From the NCBI GenBank assembly GCA_026168455.1, contig CM047431.1, positions 669,783 through 733,782 of the forward strand: a DNA stretch of 64,000 nt, written 5' to 3'. The stretch comes from Theocolax elegans (taxonomy: Eukaryota > Arthropoda > Insecta > Hymenoptera > Cerocephalidae). The notes below the pieces were generated by a model that saw only the letters and a list, made by a program, of their open reading frames with translations, made no database searches and was not told where the DNA came from. Shown one piece after another: positions 33,871 to 45,640 of the stretch. Position numbers and translations under genes: made by a program. Position 1 is the first letter of the stretch, and each line of letters starts with the position of its first letter.

Positions 33871-35900
33871 CTAGCAACAGATACCTCGCTCGCTAACGCT
33901 CACTCGGTTGTATTTTGACCGTGCTTATTTTAGATGAGTATATGTAAAATAGTTACACAGCCTTTTTTCTTTAAAGTTAAATGTGACATTTTTATATTCA
34001 TTTTTTAAATGAAAAACATTACATTTTTTAAATAATTAGTAAACCAATTGGGTTTATCAAGGCAGAAATTGCATTTTTATAGATACACCAAATTCGCTGT
34101 GTAAAGTTGAAGTTTATATGCATATAAATTTAAATTTTCTTGGATTAAAGCCCTTCGACAACTTTTATCCTGCAAGGAGTTTTTTGTATTTGCACCTGTT
34201 TTAAGCCTATTTTTGATAATATTTTAATATTTTACTTAATGAATGCGTTAAAAATCATCAAAAAAGAATATTTTTTATAATATATTTTATAAACATGACA
34301 TTTCACATAATATTTTATAAAAATTACAAAAATATTTTTATAACTGATTATGGTATAATTAATGTGGTGACTGAGATGTCGTTTTTGTAAAAAAAAATTG
34401 AGAAATAAACAAAATATGATAGTTAACTACCAAAGTTTTAAAATTAATCAAAATTTCTTTAAAATTACATGTAACTACTATTGTACAGACGATTGAAAAG
34501 AGTGTGAGAACTCCTTATATTTTGTGTCGACTTTCCAGTATTTTGGTTTTTTAAAAGAGGTTATAGATTAAAAAAAACATCAAAGACAGAACTGAAAATA
34601 AAGTTCAACTGAAAACTTGATCATCTAATGACTATCAATTATTTCGTGACATTCAAAGAATCCGTCAAATGTCAATCATTCGTGAGATTTCGACTCCATT
34701 TTCATCATTATTGCAGGGGTCCTTTATAGTATATGAGCGGGCAATCGTTTCAAAAAGGCATCTCGAATCTTGATCTCGCGTAGACGAGTTGAAAAGATGT
34801 GAGAACTCCATATGTTTTGTGTCGACTTTCCAATGTTTTCGTTTTATTTGATAATTTTAAATAACTATTTATACATTATTGGATGAGAGTTAGGCTCTTG
34901 GATAGTGTATTTGATGAAAACCTGATGTCGTTTCTGCAGACCAAGACATGTTGTACTGAAGTCATTTAGATTTTTCGTGTATAGTTATAACACACGCTCC
35001 GTAAAATATATTTATGCTTCCAGCGTTAGCCAACATATGAATATTGTATTCGACTCTTACGGCGAGGATGTGCTGGTAAGGTATACATTTCAAGAATCAT
35101 ATATTTTTTCAATGCATGATCCATTTAATAGTAACATAGTAAGGGCTCTGTAACAGTGTAAGTTAAGGAAAGAAAAGTATACTGTTAAATTTTGACGCTA
35201 ATAATGATAGAATTAAATACAGAAAGAAAATAAATATGACAAAGAGTAAAAAATAAGTATATATATATATACATATATATATATTGTGTCTGTGTAAAAA
35301 TAATCATTATAGGTTATTATAAAGAAGGTGTGTGTGCGTGTGTTCAGGAAGAAAGTGAAATATGCCCATATATTTAATATATTTAAAATGCACACACATA
35401 AAATAATTTCCATTTGGGGAGGGTATCGTAATTTTAAATAAATTGATGTAATATAATGTGTTTACAGAATACATGAAAATAAGCATGTTATATACTCTCA
35501 TAAATTATATTATTATTTAATGGCGGTGGTAACATTTTTTATAAAGTGGTATAAAATACTGTCGTTGTGTTATGTATGGTTTTAATTTGTATGTGAATGT
35601 AGTATTATTTCAAAGTGATGGTTTTTATAATGCATATTTAAAAATTTTGGTATTTAATAGAATCTGTATAGTAATTGTTATTATAAAATTGAGTGTTATG
35701 AAAATCATTTTTTACGCACGTTGGATGAGTGATTGTATCTAAATGGCGGCTCTGTCGAAATATTTTATACATGATATATGCAAATATAATTCTAATTGTA
35801 AAATTTTAACAAATTTAAGTTTTTAAATAATAATTTTAAATACCTGTTTATACGTTATTATAAGAATTAAACTTTCGGTCGTTGTATTTTGGGAAACTCT
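33871..35900. other. Intergenic, no gene; short direct repeats and microsatellites
   Basis: A 60-bp direct repeat (GTGAGAACTCC...TGTGTCGACTTTCCA) at about 34500 and 34800. TA microsatellite near 35258-35285 and TG near 35329-35343. Short ORFs here are microsatellite shadows. Confidence 0.5.
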
Positions 35901-35935
35901 CATTCTTTTTTGAAGTCTGTAAGTTTTGTCGAACG

Positions 35936-36210
35936 GCAGGCTATTATCAATTATTTTACATATTTATTTTAATGATTCAGTAGTAGTAATATTTCAATGG
36001 ATTTTTCTTATATTTCATTTTTTTTATTTATTATAACTAATGTAATGATTTGTCATTTACAATATGATATGTTGCAGCCGATTTTCAATTGTATTTTAAT
36101 GATTTTCAGCGCAAACAATTATTAATTATTTTGCATATTCACTTTAATCATTCAATAGTTCTAATATTTTAATGTTTTTTTTCATACTTCCATTTTTATT
36201 TATTTATAAA
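35936..36210. repeat. About 105-bp diverged direct repeat
   Basis: TTATCAATTATTTTACATAT...TTTAATGATTCAGTAG at 35943 recurs as TTATTAATTATTTTGCATAT...TTTAATCATTCAATAG at 36118. It lies just beyond the Helitron 3' coding end and may be part of that element's 3' region. Confidence 0.55.
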
Positions 36211-36247
36211 ATTTATATAAAATGTGTATAAATTTTCGTCTACACAT

Positions 36248-36664
36248 TTACAATACTTTTTTAAAAACTATATTGTTAGTGTAAATTTTGATTTTATTTT
36301 TTAATGTATCATTTTCTATTTTTGCATTGTTTAACAGTAATATTTTTAAATTTTTTCTACTTTTAGCTCTTGAAAGAGCTTCGTATAATTGACCATGGCT
36401 AAAAATTGGAGATGGTAAATAGATACCAACTTGTTTGTATGACTGTCCTTGTGATTTGTTAATAGTCATTGCAAAACCTGATCGAATGGGAAATTGTTTT
36501 CTGCGCATGATGAATGGTATATCTTCTTTAGATGATGACAAAGTGATTCCTGGTATTAAAACTAATTTTCCAATTTTTTTTCCGCTTATAATTTCTGCTT
36601 TAATTAAATGTTTCATAAGTTTTATTATTAATAATCTTGTTCCATTACAAAGACCTTCATTCAC
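36248..36664 (-). pseudogene. Helitron helicase, C-terminal part
   Basis: Contains FAMTINKSQGQSYKQVGIYL and LYEALSRAKS, the last motifs of PIF1-family helicases, and NGTRLLI at the start. In Helitrons this domain closes the RepHel protein, whose job is strand displacement during rolling-circle transposition. Confidence 0.88.
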
Positions 36665-36700
36665 TTAATAAATTAATTAATATTTTTATCGGTCTTACAG

Positions 36701-37384
36701 TCAATTATACGGGCAATCAGATTGCCCCTGCTTATAATCACCTTCATTCACATTTAAATTTCTTAGAAGAATTACTATTGCACCTACTTTTAATTGTAAT
36801 TTATGTAGAGGAAGTCCATTAGGTGTAAGGGAATTAAGAAATTCTGTAGGTAACATGACATCTAAGTTTTCTCCATTATCATCTTCTGCTGTATCTACAC
36901 TTAAGTATTCAATAATTTGCCCTTCCATTATAGCCAAAATTTTATTATTTATTTCAATTACGTCGATGTTGGTGAAGGCTAATATAACTTTATCATTTAT
37001 TTTTATTTCGTTTCCAAAAATTTCTGCAATGATATCATTTTCTTTTGTTATTAAATCAAGAGGGATTTCAAGCAGTTCATTTTCTTCTTCATACATATTT
37101 AAACGTTTACCTTCACCTACATTTAATAACCATTGTCTAAAATAATTGTCATTATCTGTCACTCGAAAATTTTCATTGAGTGTCATACGTATAAAATTCG
37201 GCCATAAGTAACTGTTTTTAACTGAATTTTCAATAACTTCAGTACGACTACCATGTCGTATAACTGGTAATGTTTGCCTAAAATCGCCTGAAACAACCAA
37301 CATTTTACCACCAAATATTTTTTTATTATTACATATATCTTGAAATAGGCGATTAACTGCTTCAAAAGCATATTTCGATGTCAT
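36701..37384 (-). pseudogene. Helitron helicase, middle part
   Basis: Includes GGKMLVVSGDFRQTLPV (helicase motif III-like Gln), NFRVTDND and LAFTNIDV. A frameshift near 36700 separates it from the last segment, and about 50 bp with a break separate it from the Walker A segment. Confidence 0.86.
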
Positions 37385-37434
37385 AGATATTTCATCCCAT
37401 ATTATAATTTGAACTTCTTTTAAATTTTTACCAT

Positions 37435-38283
37435 CTATTGAATTAGATTTAATATTACATATAGTACATTCTGTGATATTAAGTGGTAGTTTATAAATGT
37501 TGTGTGTACTGTTTTCCCGTTATGTAATAAATTTGCTGCAATCCCTGTCCAAGCAACACATAAAAATGAAATGTTTGAGAATTTAAGATAGTCTATTAGA
37601 ATATTAAGTAAACAGCTTTTCCCACTTCCTCCTGGTCCATCAATAAAAAAGCTTTTTTTGTCTTCAATTTTTAAATGTTGCACGATAGTATCGAAAATGT
37701 CTTTGTTATGATTTTTTAAAGAATTTACTTTGAAGTTTATTTCAGTAAATGTGCAACTTTTGTTATGTGTTGTTGATTTATCAGCATAATCTTCTATAAA
37801 TGTAGATATAACGGGTAAATTAAAATTATTTAAAGAATATCCATTCAATTGTAGATTCTTATCAATGATGTTTAATGCTAGGTTTTCACCAGCATTTTGT
37901 TCATATTTTGGGTGGTAAAAAAAGTGTTTGTATTTTTCGTACAAATCTCTTGCATTAATAGGATTGTGAAAAATACAAATATATGCAAATAATTCACAAA
38001 GAGCAGTAGGAAAGTGTAATTGTGTTGCTTCTTCCAAACATCTGTCCCATTCTTTATCTTCATTAACCAAATGTTTAGCTATAGAAGCTTCATAAAATGT
38101 AGAATAAATTATATCATCAACAGTACGTAAATCCTGAAATGATAATGCTCCTTTGACATGTAAAAGTAATAATCTTATAAAATATCTTTCGCGATCCTTT
38201 GGATTCACTACATACATTCTGCTTAATACAGGTTTTTTTGTTTTTTCTTTTATTCCATGTTTTTGAATTATTATCAAATACAT
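37435..38283 (-). pseudogene. Helitron helicase, Walker A part
   Basis: Walker A FFIDGPGGSGKSCLLN, then CVAWTGIAANLLHNGKTVHTTF. The N-terminal 170 residues (NPKDRERYFIRLLLLHVKGA) are the linker typical of Helitron RepHel. The frame is lost after the TVHTTF motif. Confidence 0.9.
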
Positions 38284-38399
38284 AATTTAATGGTATTTCG
38301 GAATATAAATAATTTCGTGCATCAGAATCGATTTGATTTAATTTTAAGTATGCTGTTAATGTCGTTTCTACATTTTTTTTTAAATTTCTGTTTCTTTTC

Positions 38400-39217
38400 C
38401 TTCTTTAAAATACACTTCTTGTTCATCTTCATTGTGAATAGCTAATCTTTTTATGGTATGTGAAAGTTCGTGTAGAGGGTATTCTAATAGTATTATATTC
38501 ATTGCTTTCAATATCTTCATCATGAGTTAAATTAGAACTGTCTTTTGATCTGATACCTGTGTCACGTATTTCTATGTTCGCACAGTCATGTCCTTTATAA
38601 CACTATTTAAATAAGTATTTTATACATTGGACTGTTCAGCATACTTCGACATTAATGTGACAATTAAATTTTAACAATAAATAAGGATTATACGAAACAA
38701 CAAACCGATTATCAGCTATTCTATTGTGGTATTTACCTTTATAATTGATTTTTTTGATATCATTTCTTCTTATATATAATGGATATCCTGATGAATTAAA
38801 AGTTGTTTTGTTATTAAATTTTTTTGGAAAATTTTTCGTACATTTTTTTGTGTCTTTACTCATGCAAGGTAAACTCATGTTTTGCTCTCCACAGGGTCAA
38901 TGAATCATAAACTGTTTTACAATATTATACAACCGTGGATAGATATCTTCGTTTGGAATTTCTGCGTTTATGAGTTCATCTACTTTTTCGGGAGTATTAA
39001 TTTTATAATTTTTATCTAAAAATTATAGCATATGCATGTGAGGAAGTCCACGTTTTTGAAATTCGATAACATAAGTGTAGGCGATACAATTTCCTAAAAC
39101 ACCTTGCTTAATTACCAATTCTTTTAATTCTTTTATTTTTTGATGAAATACCTTAAATACTAAATCTGGTCTATCAATTACAGTTTCATATTTTTTTAAA
39201 TGTTCAGTTATTTCTTT
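38400..39217 (-). pseudogene. Helitron Rep (HUH endonuclease) region
   Basis: Begins just after a nonsense TGA at 39218 that replaces the Trp usually following TCNP. The HUH motif GLPHMHML is readable near 39030-39060. The tyrosine motif is near 38610-38625 as KYLFK, a TAG, then CYKGHD, so one catalytic Tyr position is now a stop. 38878-38636 is an open piece between them. Rolling-circle nicking activity would be lost. Confidence 0.8.
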
Positions 39218-39772
39218 TCAGTTTGGATTACATGTCATTGTTATAAATAAGTCAGGTTTTCCGTAACGATTTACTATACTCATTGAGTCAATGTAATTTT
39301 GTTTTAGGAATCTTGAACTTCCAACAAAATTTGATGGCAAAATTAACATTTTTCCAATTTTTATATTTTCAGATTCTTTTTTCTTGTGTAAATAATCCAT
39401 TACGCCTTTATAATAATCGCTTCTTAAAATATCTTGGTTTTTCTTTACAAAATATAATCTTGATTGTTCAACTTTTACAAATGCATCAATTGTAAACTGT
39501 TGAGGAACTTTTCCCATATTAAGATATGGATTAAATCCATTTCTCATAGAAAGTCTGTAATTATAAAATTGCAAACATGAAATATTGTTTTTCTTATATT
39601 TGCATTTCATATTAGGCATCCATCCATATCCTCCATTTGGATAAATAAGTGGGTATGTCATTGGATCAGTGTGTTTACTTATTAAAGGAATACTAATTGG
39701 ATTGTCATATTTTGAATATATAACTATATCCCGCTCTGAAGTAGGCAGTCCATTTTTTCCTACAAATACCAT
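39218..39772 (-). pseudogene. Helitron N-terminal domain (helitron_like_N)
   Basis: Reads SERDIVIYSK, TDPMTYPLIYPNGGYGW, YNYRLSMRNGFNPYL and PSNFVGSSRFLKQNYIDSMS through DLFITMTCNPN. This string of motifs is characteristic of the region before Rep in animal Helitrons. Confidence 0.92.
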
Positions 39773-39827
39773 TGCAACTTCATTACAAGTAGCTTCATTA
39801 TATATATATTTTTATCTAATTTTTCTT

Positions 39828-40595
39828 CTAATATTCTAATTTTTCTTTTTCTACCTTATACATCATTTTATAAGCTTTAACATAAGGATTAACATTTCTA
39901 ATTAAGCTATCTAATTTACTTGACAATTCTAATTTTGTATGTAAATTATTTTTAAAACTTTTTCTTTCAGCTGCAGCTAATTCATTATCTAGAACATACA
40001 ATTGCCCATATTTTCGAGCTTCATTTTCATTTGGATGTAAAGCAAAAACATTGCGATATATTTGACCATATATTCTAAGAATTTGTGGTCCACTACCAGA
40101 TAACTTATCAAAATTAGCTCCAAAGCTTGCAAAAGCTAACGCATTATTATATAGCCGAATATTTTTGCGAAAATTAATACTATCTTCCGATATTCCTGTA
40201 GCTAATTGCTTTAATTCTTCCGGATAGGGAGGCATTTTTGGTAAGTCTACGTTTCCTTTGTGACAACAATTAGAAAATTCTTTACCTAGTGTATATTCAA
40301 AAACAAAATGTTTAGTATTACAATGTTTACAAGTTTCAGACATATAACCTAAATTGTTTTCAATAATTATTTTTTCATCAAAATCTACATTTGCTATTCG
40401 ACCTATTATTTTGGATTTACTTACTAATTTTACATTTTGTTCATTTTTAATTAAAATACGTTTATTTAATTCTTTATAATTTATACCTTTTTTAGTATTA
40501 ATTGGTTTATCATATACGTTAAAAAATTTTCCTTCATCAATTTTTAATTTTTTAAGCAATATGATTGGTATTTCCATGTCTTTGTCATTTTTCAT
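39828..40595 (-). pseudogene. Helitron upstream region of RepHel
   Basis: Carries a CKHCNTKHF...CCHKGNVDLP zinc-binding segment and NALAFASFGAN..GPQILRIYGQIY...GQLYVLD, as in many Helitron Rep proteins (zinc finger preceding the N-terminal domain). A frame break precedes the next segment. Confidence 0.85.
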
Positions 40596-40631
40596 ACATA
40601 TGCGTCTTTTTAAATTTTTTTGTAAATGGTT

Positions 40632-41410
40632 TTATACTAATTTATCGATATCATTTTTTCTACTTTTGTTTAATATTTTTCCATTTAATTTTTTCTTTTC
40701 ATTTTTTTTACATTGATCAGTATTTTCATTATAATAAATATGTTGTTTTTGTAATGCTTCTTTTTCTCGTTCATTTTTTATTTCGTCACTATTTATTTTT
40801 TGTCTTTTCATCATGGTTTGCTGTTTTCTCTTTATTTTTTTTTCTTCTATTTTGCCGTCATTACTATTTTTTCTTTTTACATAAGCTTCTTTTTTTCGTA
40901 ATGCTTCTTTTTCTCGTTCATTTTTTATTTCGTCACCATTCATTTTTTGTCTTTTCATCATGGTTTGCTGTTTTCTCTTTATTTTTTTTTCTTCTATTTT
41001 GCCGTCGTTGCTATTTTTATTATTTACATAAGTTTCTTTTTTCGTAATGCTTCTTTTTCTCGTTCATTTTTTATTTCGTCACTATTTATTTTTGTCTTTT
41101 CATTATGGTTTGCTGTTTTCTCTTTATTTTTTTCTTCTATTTTGCCGTCATTACTATCTTTACTCCTCATATAAGCTTCTTTTTTATGCAACGCTTCTTT
41201 TTCTCGTTCATTTTTTATATCGATACAGCTAATTGTTTGCCTTTTTATCATAGTTTGCTGTTTTATTTTTAGCTGTTTTATTTCTATATAATTAAATTGT
41301 TTATTTTCATTTTTTTGATAAAATGAACTATAAGATGGTATTTCATAGTCTATATCCATTGGGGTAATAGAATCAACGGAAATGATTTTATCTTTATTAT
41401 ATAAATTCAT
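40632..41410 (-). pseudogene. K/E-rich tandem-repeat ORF at the Helitron N-terminus
   Basis: About four copies of a 145-bp tandem repeat (starts near 40735, 40881, 41030 and 41176) encoding NEREKEALRKKEAY, SNDGKIEEKK and QQTMMKRQKI. It is strongly charged and probably coiled. 41410 starts with MNLYNKDKIISVDS. The REKEALR motif resembles the charged N-terminal repeats of some Helitron proteins. Frame shifts between repeats show decay. Confidence 0.7.
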
Positions 41411-41449
41411 TATTGTTTGTTGTTCAGAATTAAATTTCTGTTGAAAATT

Positions 41450-42106
41450 TTATTCTATTATTTTTATTTCTGCTACATTGAAATTCAATTTTTTTTCATC
41501 AATACAACAAATATGAATCATGTATCTTTTGATTGGTATTGTTGAAATATTATAGTTTATATTTTGTAAAATTGGAAACATCGTAATACTACGTGTTTCG
41601 TATATTTTTAGTAAATGTGAACGCATTTGGGAAATATCATAGTTTAAACTGCATGGGCATAAATTAAATACAATAGAGACAGCAAAAGCTATCGCGAAAA
41701 TTCCACAATCATAACTATTGGTTTGAAATTGCACTGTTTCAAAAACAATTTTTAATTGTTGACTATCTGGAAATAATCTATTGATGTATACTTTATGTTC
41801 ATTTTGCAAATATTTAGCATTTAAACTATCATAAATGTGTATCGTTCTATTAGTGTAATACATACAAATCCAATGACCTTTTTCATATTTTCCAGAAAAT
41901 AACAATTGAATGTATTCATTATTCATTTGAACTGAGTTAATATTATATTGTTTTTGAACTAAAAGAGTCGTTTCCATATTGAATGGTGTACATGATTTAA
42001 GGATGTTATTAAATTCTAATATGTGTTCATCATTTAACGTAGAAGCATCGTCGCTATATGGTTCAATCGTTTTTACAACTAATATTTTTATTTCCGTCAA
42101 ACCCAT
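41450..42106 (-). CDS. Ulp1-like (C48) cysteine protease associated with the Helitron
   Basis: 218 uninterrupted codons from MGLTEIKILV. Shows KGHWICMYY (catalytic His), IHIYDSL (Asp) and FQTNSYDCGIFAIAFA (Gln and Cys) in the order H-D-Q-C of Ulp1/SENP peptidases. It ends 39 bp before the next Helitron ORF on the same strand, so it is probably element-encoded. Catalytic residues are all present. The substrate is unknown; family members process SUMO or related modifiers. Confidence 0.82.
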   Translation of the reverse strand: MGLTEIKILVVKTIEPYSDDASTLNDEHILEFNNILKSCTPFNMETTLLVQKQYNINSVQMNNEYIQLLFSGKYEKGHWICMYYTNRTIHIYDSLNAKYLQNEHKVYINRLFPDSQQLKIVFETVQFQTNSYDCGIFAIAFAVSIVFNLCPCSLNYDISQMRSHLLKIYETRSITMFPILQNINYNISTIPIKRYMIHICCIDEKKLNFNVAEIKIIE

Positions 42107-43664
42107 TATAAAAATGGTTTATTTTACAAAATGATTCACAATTATAAAAATAATATTAATAATTTGTTTCAATTGTTTAATAATAATTATAATTTTTTTT
42201 ATTTTTCTAAACGATTATTTTAAATTTTTTATTAATATTTTTTTGTAAAGCTGAAAAAAATAAAATATAAATTATTAGAAAACAGTGTTTATAAGAAAGT
42301 AGCTTCAATGTAATGAATGAAATATAGTTAATATAAATTTAATATTTTATAAATACTAATATTATACATACCCTAGTGGAAATACATTTTCGATGAAAAT
42401 GCTCCAAAGTATGCTAAAAGTGGGCCAACTTGCGCCAAAAGTGGGCCGATGTTTACCAACATTGAAATATTTGGAACATTTTTCCAGTTTTGGCAAACTT
42501 TAGCCCACTTTTGGCCAATTTAGGAACATTTTGTATTGATTATGGAATAAATTTTTCAACCAGTAAAAAATTGTTTTTCACATGCAATTTCTTAAATTAA
42601 GGCGCACTTAATTGCGTTGATAATATTTAATATTGCAATAATAATATGTTGTAAATAATATGTTGTAATAATCTTTTCTGTAAATGGGCCAACATTTAAA
42701 CAATCTGGGCCAACCTTTACACAAAGAGGGCCAAACTTTCCATCTAATGGGCCAATATTTGCACAAATTCTTTGCTAGTAGTTTGAAACTCATAATTCCA
42801 ATAAATGCAGCGCTGAATAAAAAAAACAAAGGGCAGCAACATTCCAATGAATGCAGCGCTGAATAAAAATAACAAACGGCAGCAGCATTCCAATTAATAT
42901 TATATCAATAAAATATTATATTCCTAATGGCATTCCATACGATTAAAGTCACAAGGTATATTATAAAATTATCTTATTTTCATTTTAAATTATCATTGTT
43001 TGAAATATAATAAGTCTTTTTGTATTTCAGTATCCTGATTAGTTTATTAAGACTATCGAAATAATCAAAAATGCAGTAGTATTTCTTAATGATTAAGTTA
43101 AAAGGTAAAGTTTTGACTTTGTCAATTTATTTATAATTAATAATAAAAATGTTTTTGTTACAGATATAACATATATAATATCAATAATATGTGACAATAT
43201 GCATATTGGATATAAATCTTCTAAATGGTATTTTAAAAACAGTAATATTTATTTGAATATTTTATCTAATGTTTAATTAATTATACATTTAATATTTAAT
43301 GATATAATTTAATTTTTCTGTTAAAGATGATTTCGATGAATACTTGCTGAATTTATAAATTATATAAACAATAAAAACGATATATTAAATAAAATATATC
43401 TTATGAAATATACAAGTGAATAGAGTACAATTGTAACATAATAATTGTAATTTAATTAAATAACATAATAATTGTAATTTGAAATTTTTGCAAAAATAAG
43501 TTTGTAAAATAAACAATGAAAATTAATTTGATTTATTGTATGTTCCAGTGTTGAAATTTTATTAATTTTAATTACGTAATCAAATGTTATTTTAATTATT
43601 GTTATTAAGATAATTTTCTGGTAATAATATCGACATAGTAGTTGATATCTATTTGTTTAAAAAA
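42107..43664. other. AT-rich, with GGGCCAA inverted and direct motifs
   Basis: No gene. 42415-42510 carries AAAGTGGGCCAACTTG and its partial inverse TAGCCCACTTTTGGCC. 42684-42757 has four spaced TGGGCCAA/GGGCCAAA boxes. A short duplication GAATGCAGCGCTGAATAAAA occurs at 42804 and 42850. This may be the 5' end of the Helitron, but no TC terminus is clear. Confidence 0.4.
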
Positions 43665-43667
43665 ACT

Positions 43668-44010
43668 ATAAGGCCCAAAAATGTAAGGCCCAAAATTTAT
43701 AAGGTCCAAAATTTATAAGGTCCAAAAATGTAAGGCCCAAAAATGTAAGGCCCAAAATTTATAAGGCCCAAAAATGTAAGGTCCAAATTTATAAGGCCCA
43801 AAAATGTAAGGCCCAAAATTTATGAGGTCAAAAATGTAAGGCTCAAATTGTAAGGCCTAAAATTGTAAAGTCCAATTAAAATAAAACTTTACAATTCCGT
43901 TGCCAATAATGTAAGGCCCAAAATTTATAAGGCCCAAAAATGTAAGGTCCAAAAAATGTAAGGTGCAAAAAATGTAAGGCCCAAAAGTGTAAAGTCCAAT
44001 TAAAATAAAA
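43668..44010. repeat. GGCCCAAA-type short tandem repeat
   Basis: About 20 degenerate copies of a 15-18 bp unit of the form ATGTAAGGCCCAAAA / TTTATAAGGTCCAAAA, interrupted by two copies of AAAGTCCAATTAAAATAAAA (about 43867 and 43990). Confidence 0.9.
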
Positions 44011-44040
44011 CTTTGAAACTATAAAAATGCATTTTTAAAA

Positions 44041-44067
44041 AACCGGAGAACCGGAGAACCGGAGACC
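44041..44067 (+). repeat. Triplicated 9-mer ACCGGAGAA
   Basis: Three tandem copies of ACCGGAGAA between the GGCCCAAA array and a Penelope terminal repeat. Confidence 0.9.
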
Positions 44068-44084
44068 AAAAGTCGATCCACTTT

Positions 44085-44215
44085 AATATAATATAAGATA
44101 TGTGTAATAAAGGTAATGCCTTAAGAGGATAGAGAATTTCCATCGAAACTTTGCAATGTAATGTAAACAATACAGTGTGTTCATCAATGATCGATATAAT
44201 ACCTAATCTATAATT
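44085..44215 (+). mobile_element. Penelope terminal-repeat fragment with degenerate hammerhead-like motif 2
   Basis: Matches the - strand of 22325-22460, including TTGCAATGTAATGTAAACAA and CATCAATGATCGATATAATA. The motif at 44118-44155 reads CCTTAAGAGG, stem, CATCGAAACTTTGC. GAAAC is intact, but the first core strand CUGA is CUUA. Confidence 0.7.
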
Positions 44216-44254
44216 ATTATATTTTAGAATGGAAATTAAGTACCGATTTTATTA

Positions 44255-44600
44255 ATTATTTAAATTTTCGCGCCTTATCAGTGGTAGGTGGCTGTATTGT
44301 TAATTATAGTTGTCTGTCATGATAGGCGTGGAACATTTGATTGTTCTTCAGTAACCGTCTGTGATATTTTGTTTCGTCCTATTTACTTAATTTACTTTGA
44401 CTGCTTTTGCTTAATTTGTATTACTAGTGTTAATTTATTATGTGTTGTCTTATTTATTCATTCAATTTATTTACAGTCCAAAAACCTACGTTTTTTTCGT
44501 TCGTTCAGTGTCATAGTACCTGAAGAGGTCTGCAAATAAGCAGATGAAACGTTGTACAAAAAGGTAAAAATGTCTGTTTTTTACTGTGTGACCCTCATTA
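44255..44600 (+). mobile_element. Penelope-type terminal repeat, diverged
   Basis: Same architecture as 23750-24000 (TTCGCGCC..., CTGTCATG, GACTGCTTTTGCTT, TTATTATGTGTTGT, TTTATTCATTC) followed by a complete hammerhead-like motif. The 83-codon ORF across it is not considered coding. Confidence 0.55.
44516..44557 (+). ncRNA. Hammerhead-like motif 3 (best preserved)
   Basis: GTAC-CTGAAGAG-GTCTGC-AAATAA-GCAGAT-GAAAC-GTT-GTAC. Stem II (GUCUGC/GCAGAU) and a 4-bp stem I (GUAC/GUAC) can form around CUGANGA and GAAAC core strands, with a very short stem III. One extra G between the first core strand and stem II departs from the consensus. Activity not tested. Confidence 0.5.
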
Positions 44601-44779
44601 TTGCAACAATTATTTAAAATACACAATGGAGGGTGAAAAAATCTCAAAAAATCTCAAAAAAAAATGTTTTATTTTCTTAATTATCATAAAATGAATTAAA
44701 TCGAATTTTATATTTATTGTTAAGAGAACATTACCTTTTTATAGCCAGGCAAACAAAAAATATACTTTTTTCTTTAAAA

Positions 44780-45260
44780 CTTAGGTTTCTCGATCTTGGT
44801 GAATAAACCATACGTTTAATTAGATGGCAACGTTTCGATGATTTTTTATCATCCTCTTCAGGCTATACCATTATTTACAAAAACGAATATATTTGAATGT
44901 ACATAACCAATTATAGATTTTGTATTTAAGCCTAGTGGTTTCTATTTTACTTACTACTCATCAATATATCGAATGATTAGCATTTCAATTTTGATCGTAG
45001 CATCACTGAGTCGTTGCACTAACAATGAAAACAAGGATATTGTAAACCAATGCACAGAAACTGAATAGTTGCGGCGATAACCTTTAGCTCCTTAAAAGCT
45101 CCATAATTCAACACTATTAATAAAGTAAATACTTAAATAAATTAAAATACCATACAAAAATTAATAACACGAAAAAAGAGCAAAAGTAGTCACGAAGAAA
45201 ATATCACAGACGCTAGACTAAATTCAATCACAGCTGATTTATATATATACAGCTATAGTC
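44780..45260 (-). mobile_element. Penelope-type terminal repeat, inverted, with hammerhead-like motif 4
   Basis: On the - strand: TGTGATATTTTCTTCGTGACT near 45215, TTTTGCTC, GTTGCAT/ACGACTCAGTGATGC segments similar in layout to 22363-22975, then motif 4 at 44828-44863. The motif reads CCTGAAGAGG-ATGAT-AAAA-ATCATC-GAAACGTTGCC. A 23-bp inverted pair TAGGTTTCTCGATCTTGGTG (44783) and CACCAAGATCGAGAAACCTT (45869) brackets this block. Confidence 0.5.
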
Positions 45261-45344
45261 ATGTGTTATAACACTAACTATACCTGTATAAAAAAGGGCG
45301 CGATTTTTAATTCAAATTATATGTCGATTTCACTAAATTAAATT

Positions 45345-45640
45345 CATTCCCGAGGCAGGCACCTCTGACTTTTTTTCAAAAAGTGTATGTGCTAAAATTT
45401 TCAACACCGTGGTTTTGGTGGTTCGGATCCCACCTTAAACTGTAGGTCCAGTTGTGTTGCACATGAATTTCCTTTCTTAGCAATAAGTAAAGGGGATACA
45501 AGTGCAACATGACTATAGGGAAAAAATAAAAATAAAGTCCTAAATGGCATTACGTTTGAATGGTGGCAAACCGGATTCGAGTGTGAATCCATAGCCAATT
45601 TAAAGAAATAGAAATAGAAATAAATTAAATTCCTATATGT
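45345..45640 (+). mobile_element. Possible SINE
   Basis: Contains GTGGTTCGGATCCCACC, a good B-box match, followed by about 190 bp of balanced composition and a GAAATAGAAATAGAAATAAA tail. No clear A box or target duplication. Confidence 0.35.

Larger units (their letters stand above)
36248..42106 (-). mobile_element. Decayed Helitron (Rep-helicase) with Ulp1-like protease
   Basis: On the - strand: Ulp1-like protease, a K/E-rich repeat ORF, Helitron N-terminal domain, Rep with HUH motif, and PIF1-type helicase in order, interrupted by stops and frameshifts. TC and CTRR termini were not located, so the boundaries given are coding only. Confidence 0.88.

Noticed and set aside
40565..41232. F/L-rich membrane-like ORFs on the + strand
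   Set aside because: Antisense shadows of the K/E-rich Helitron repeats.
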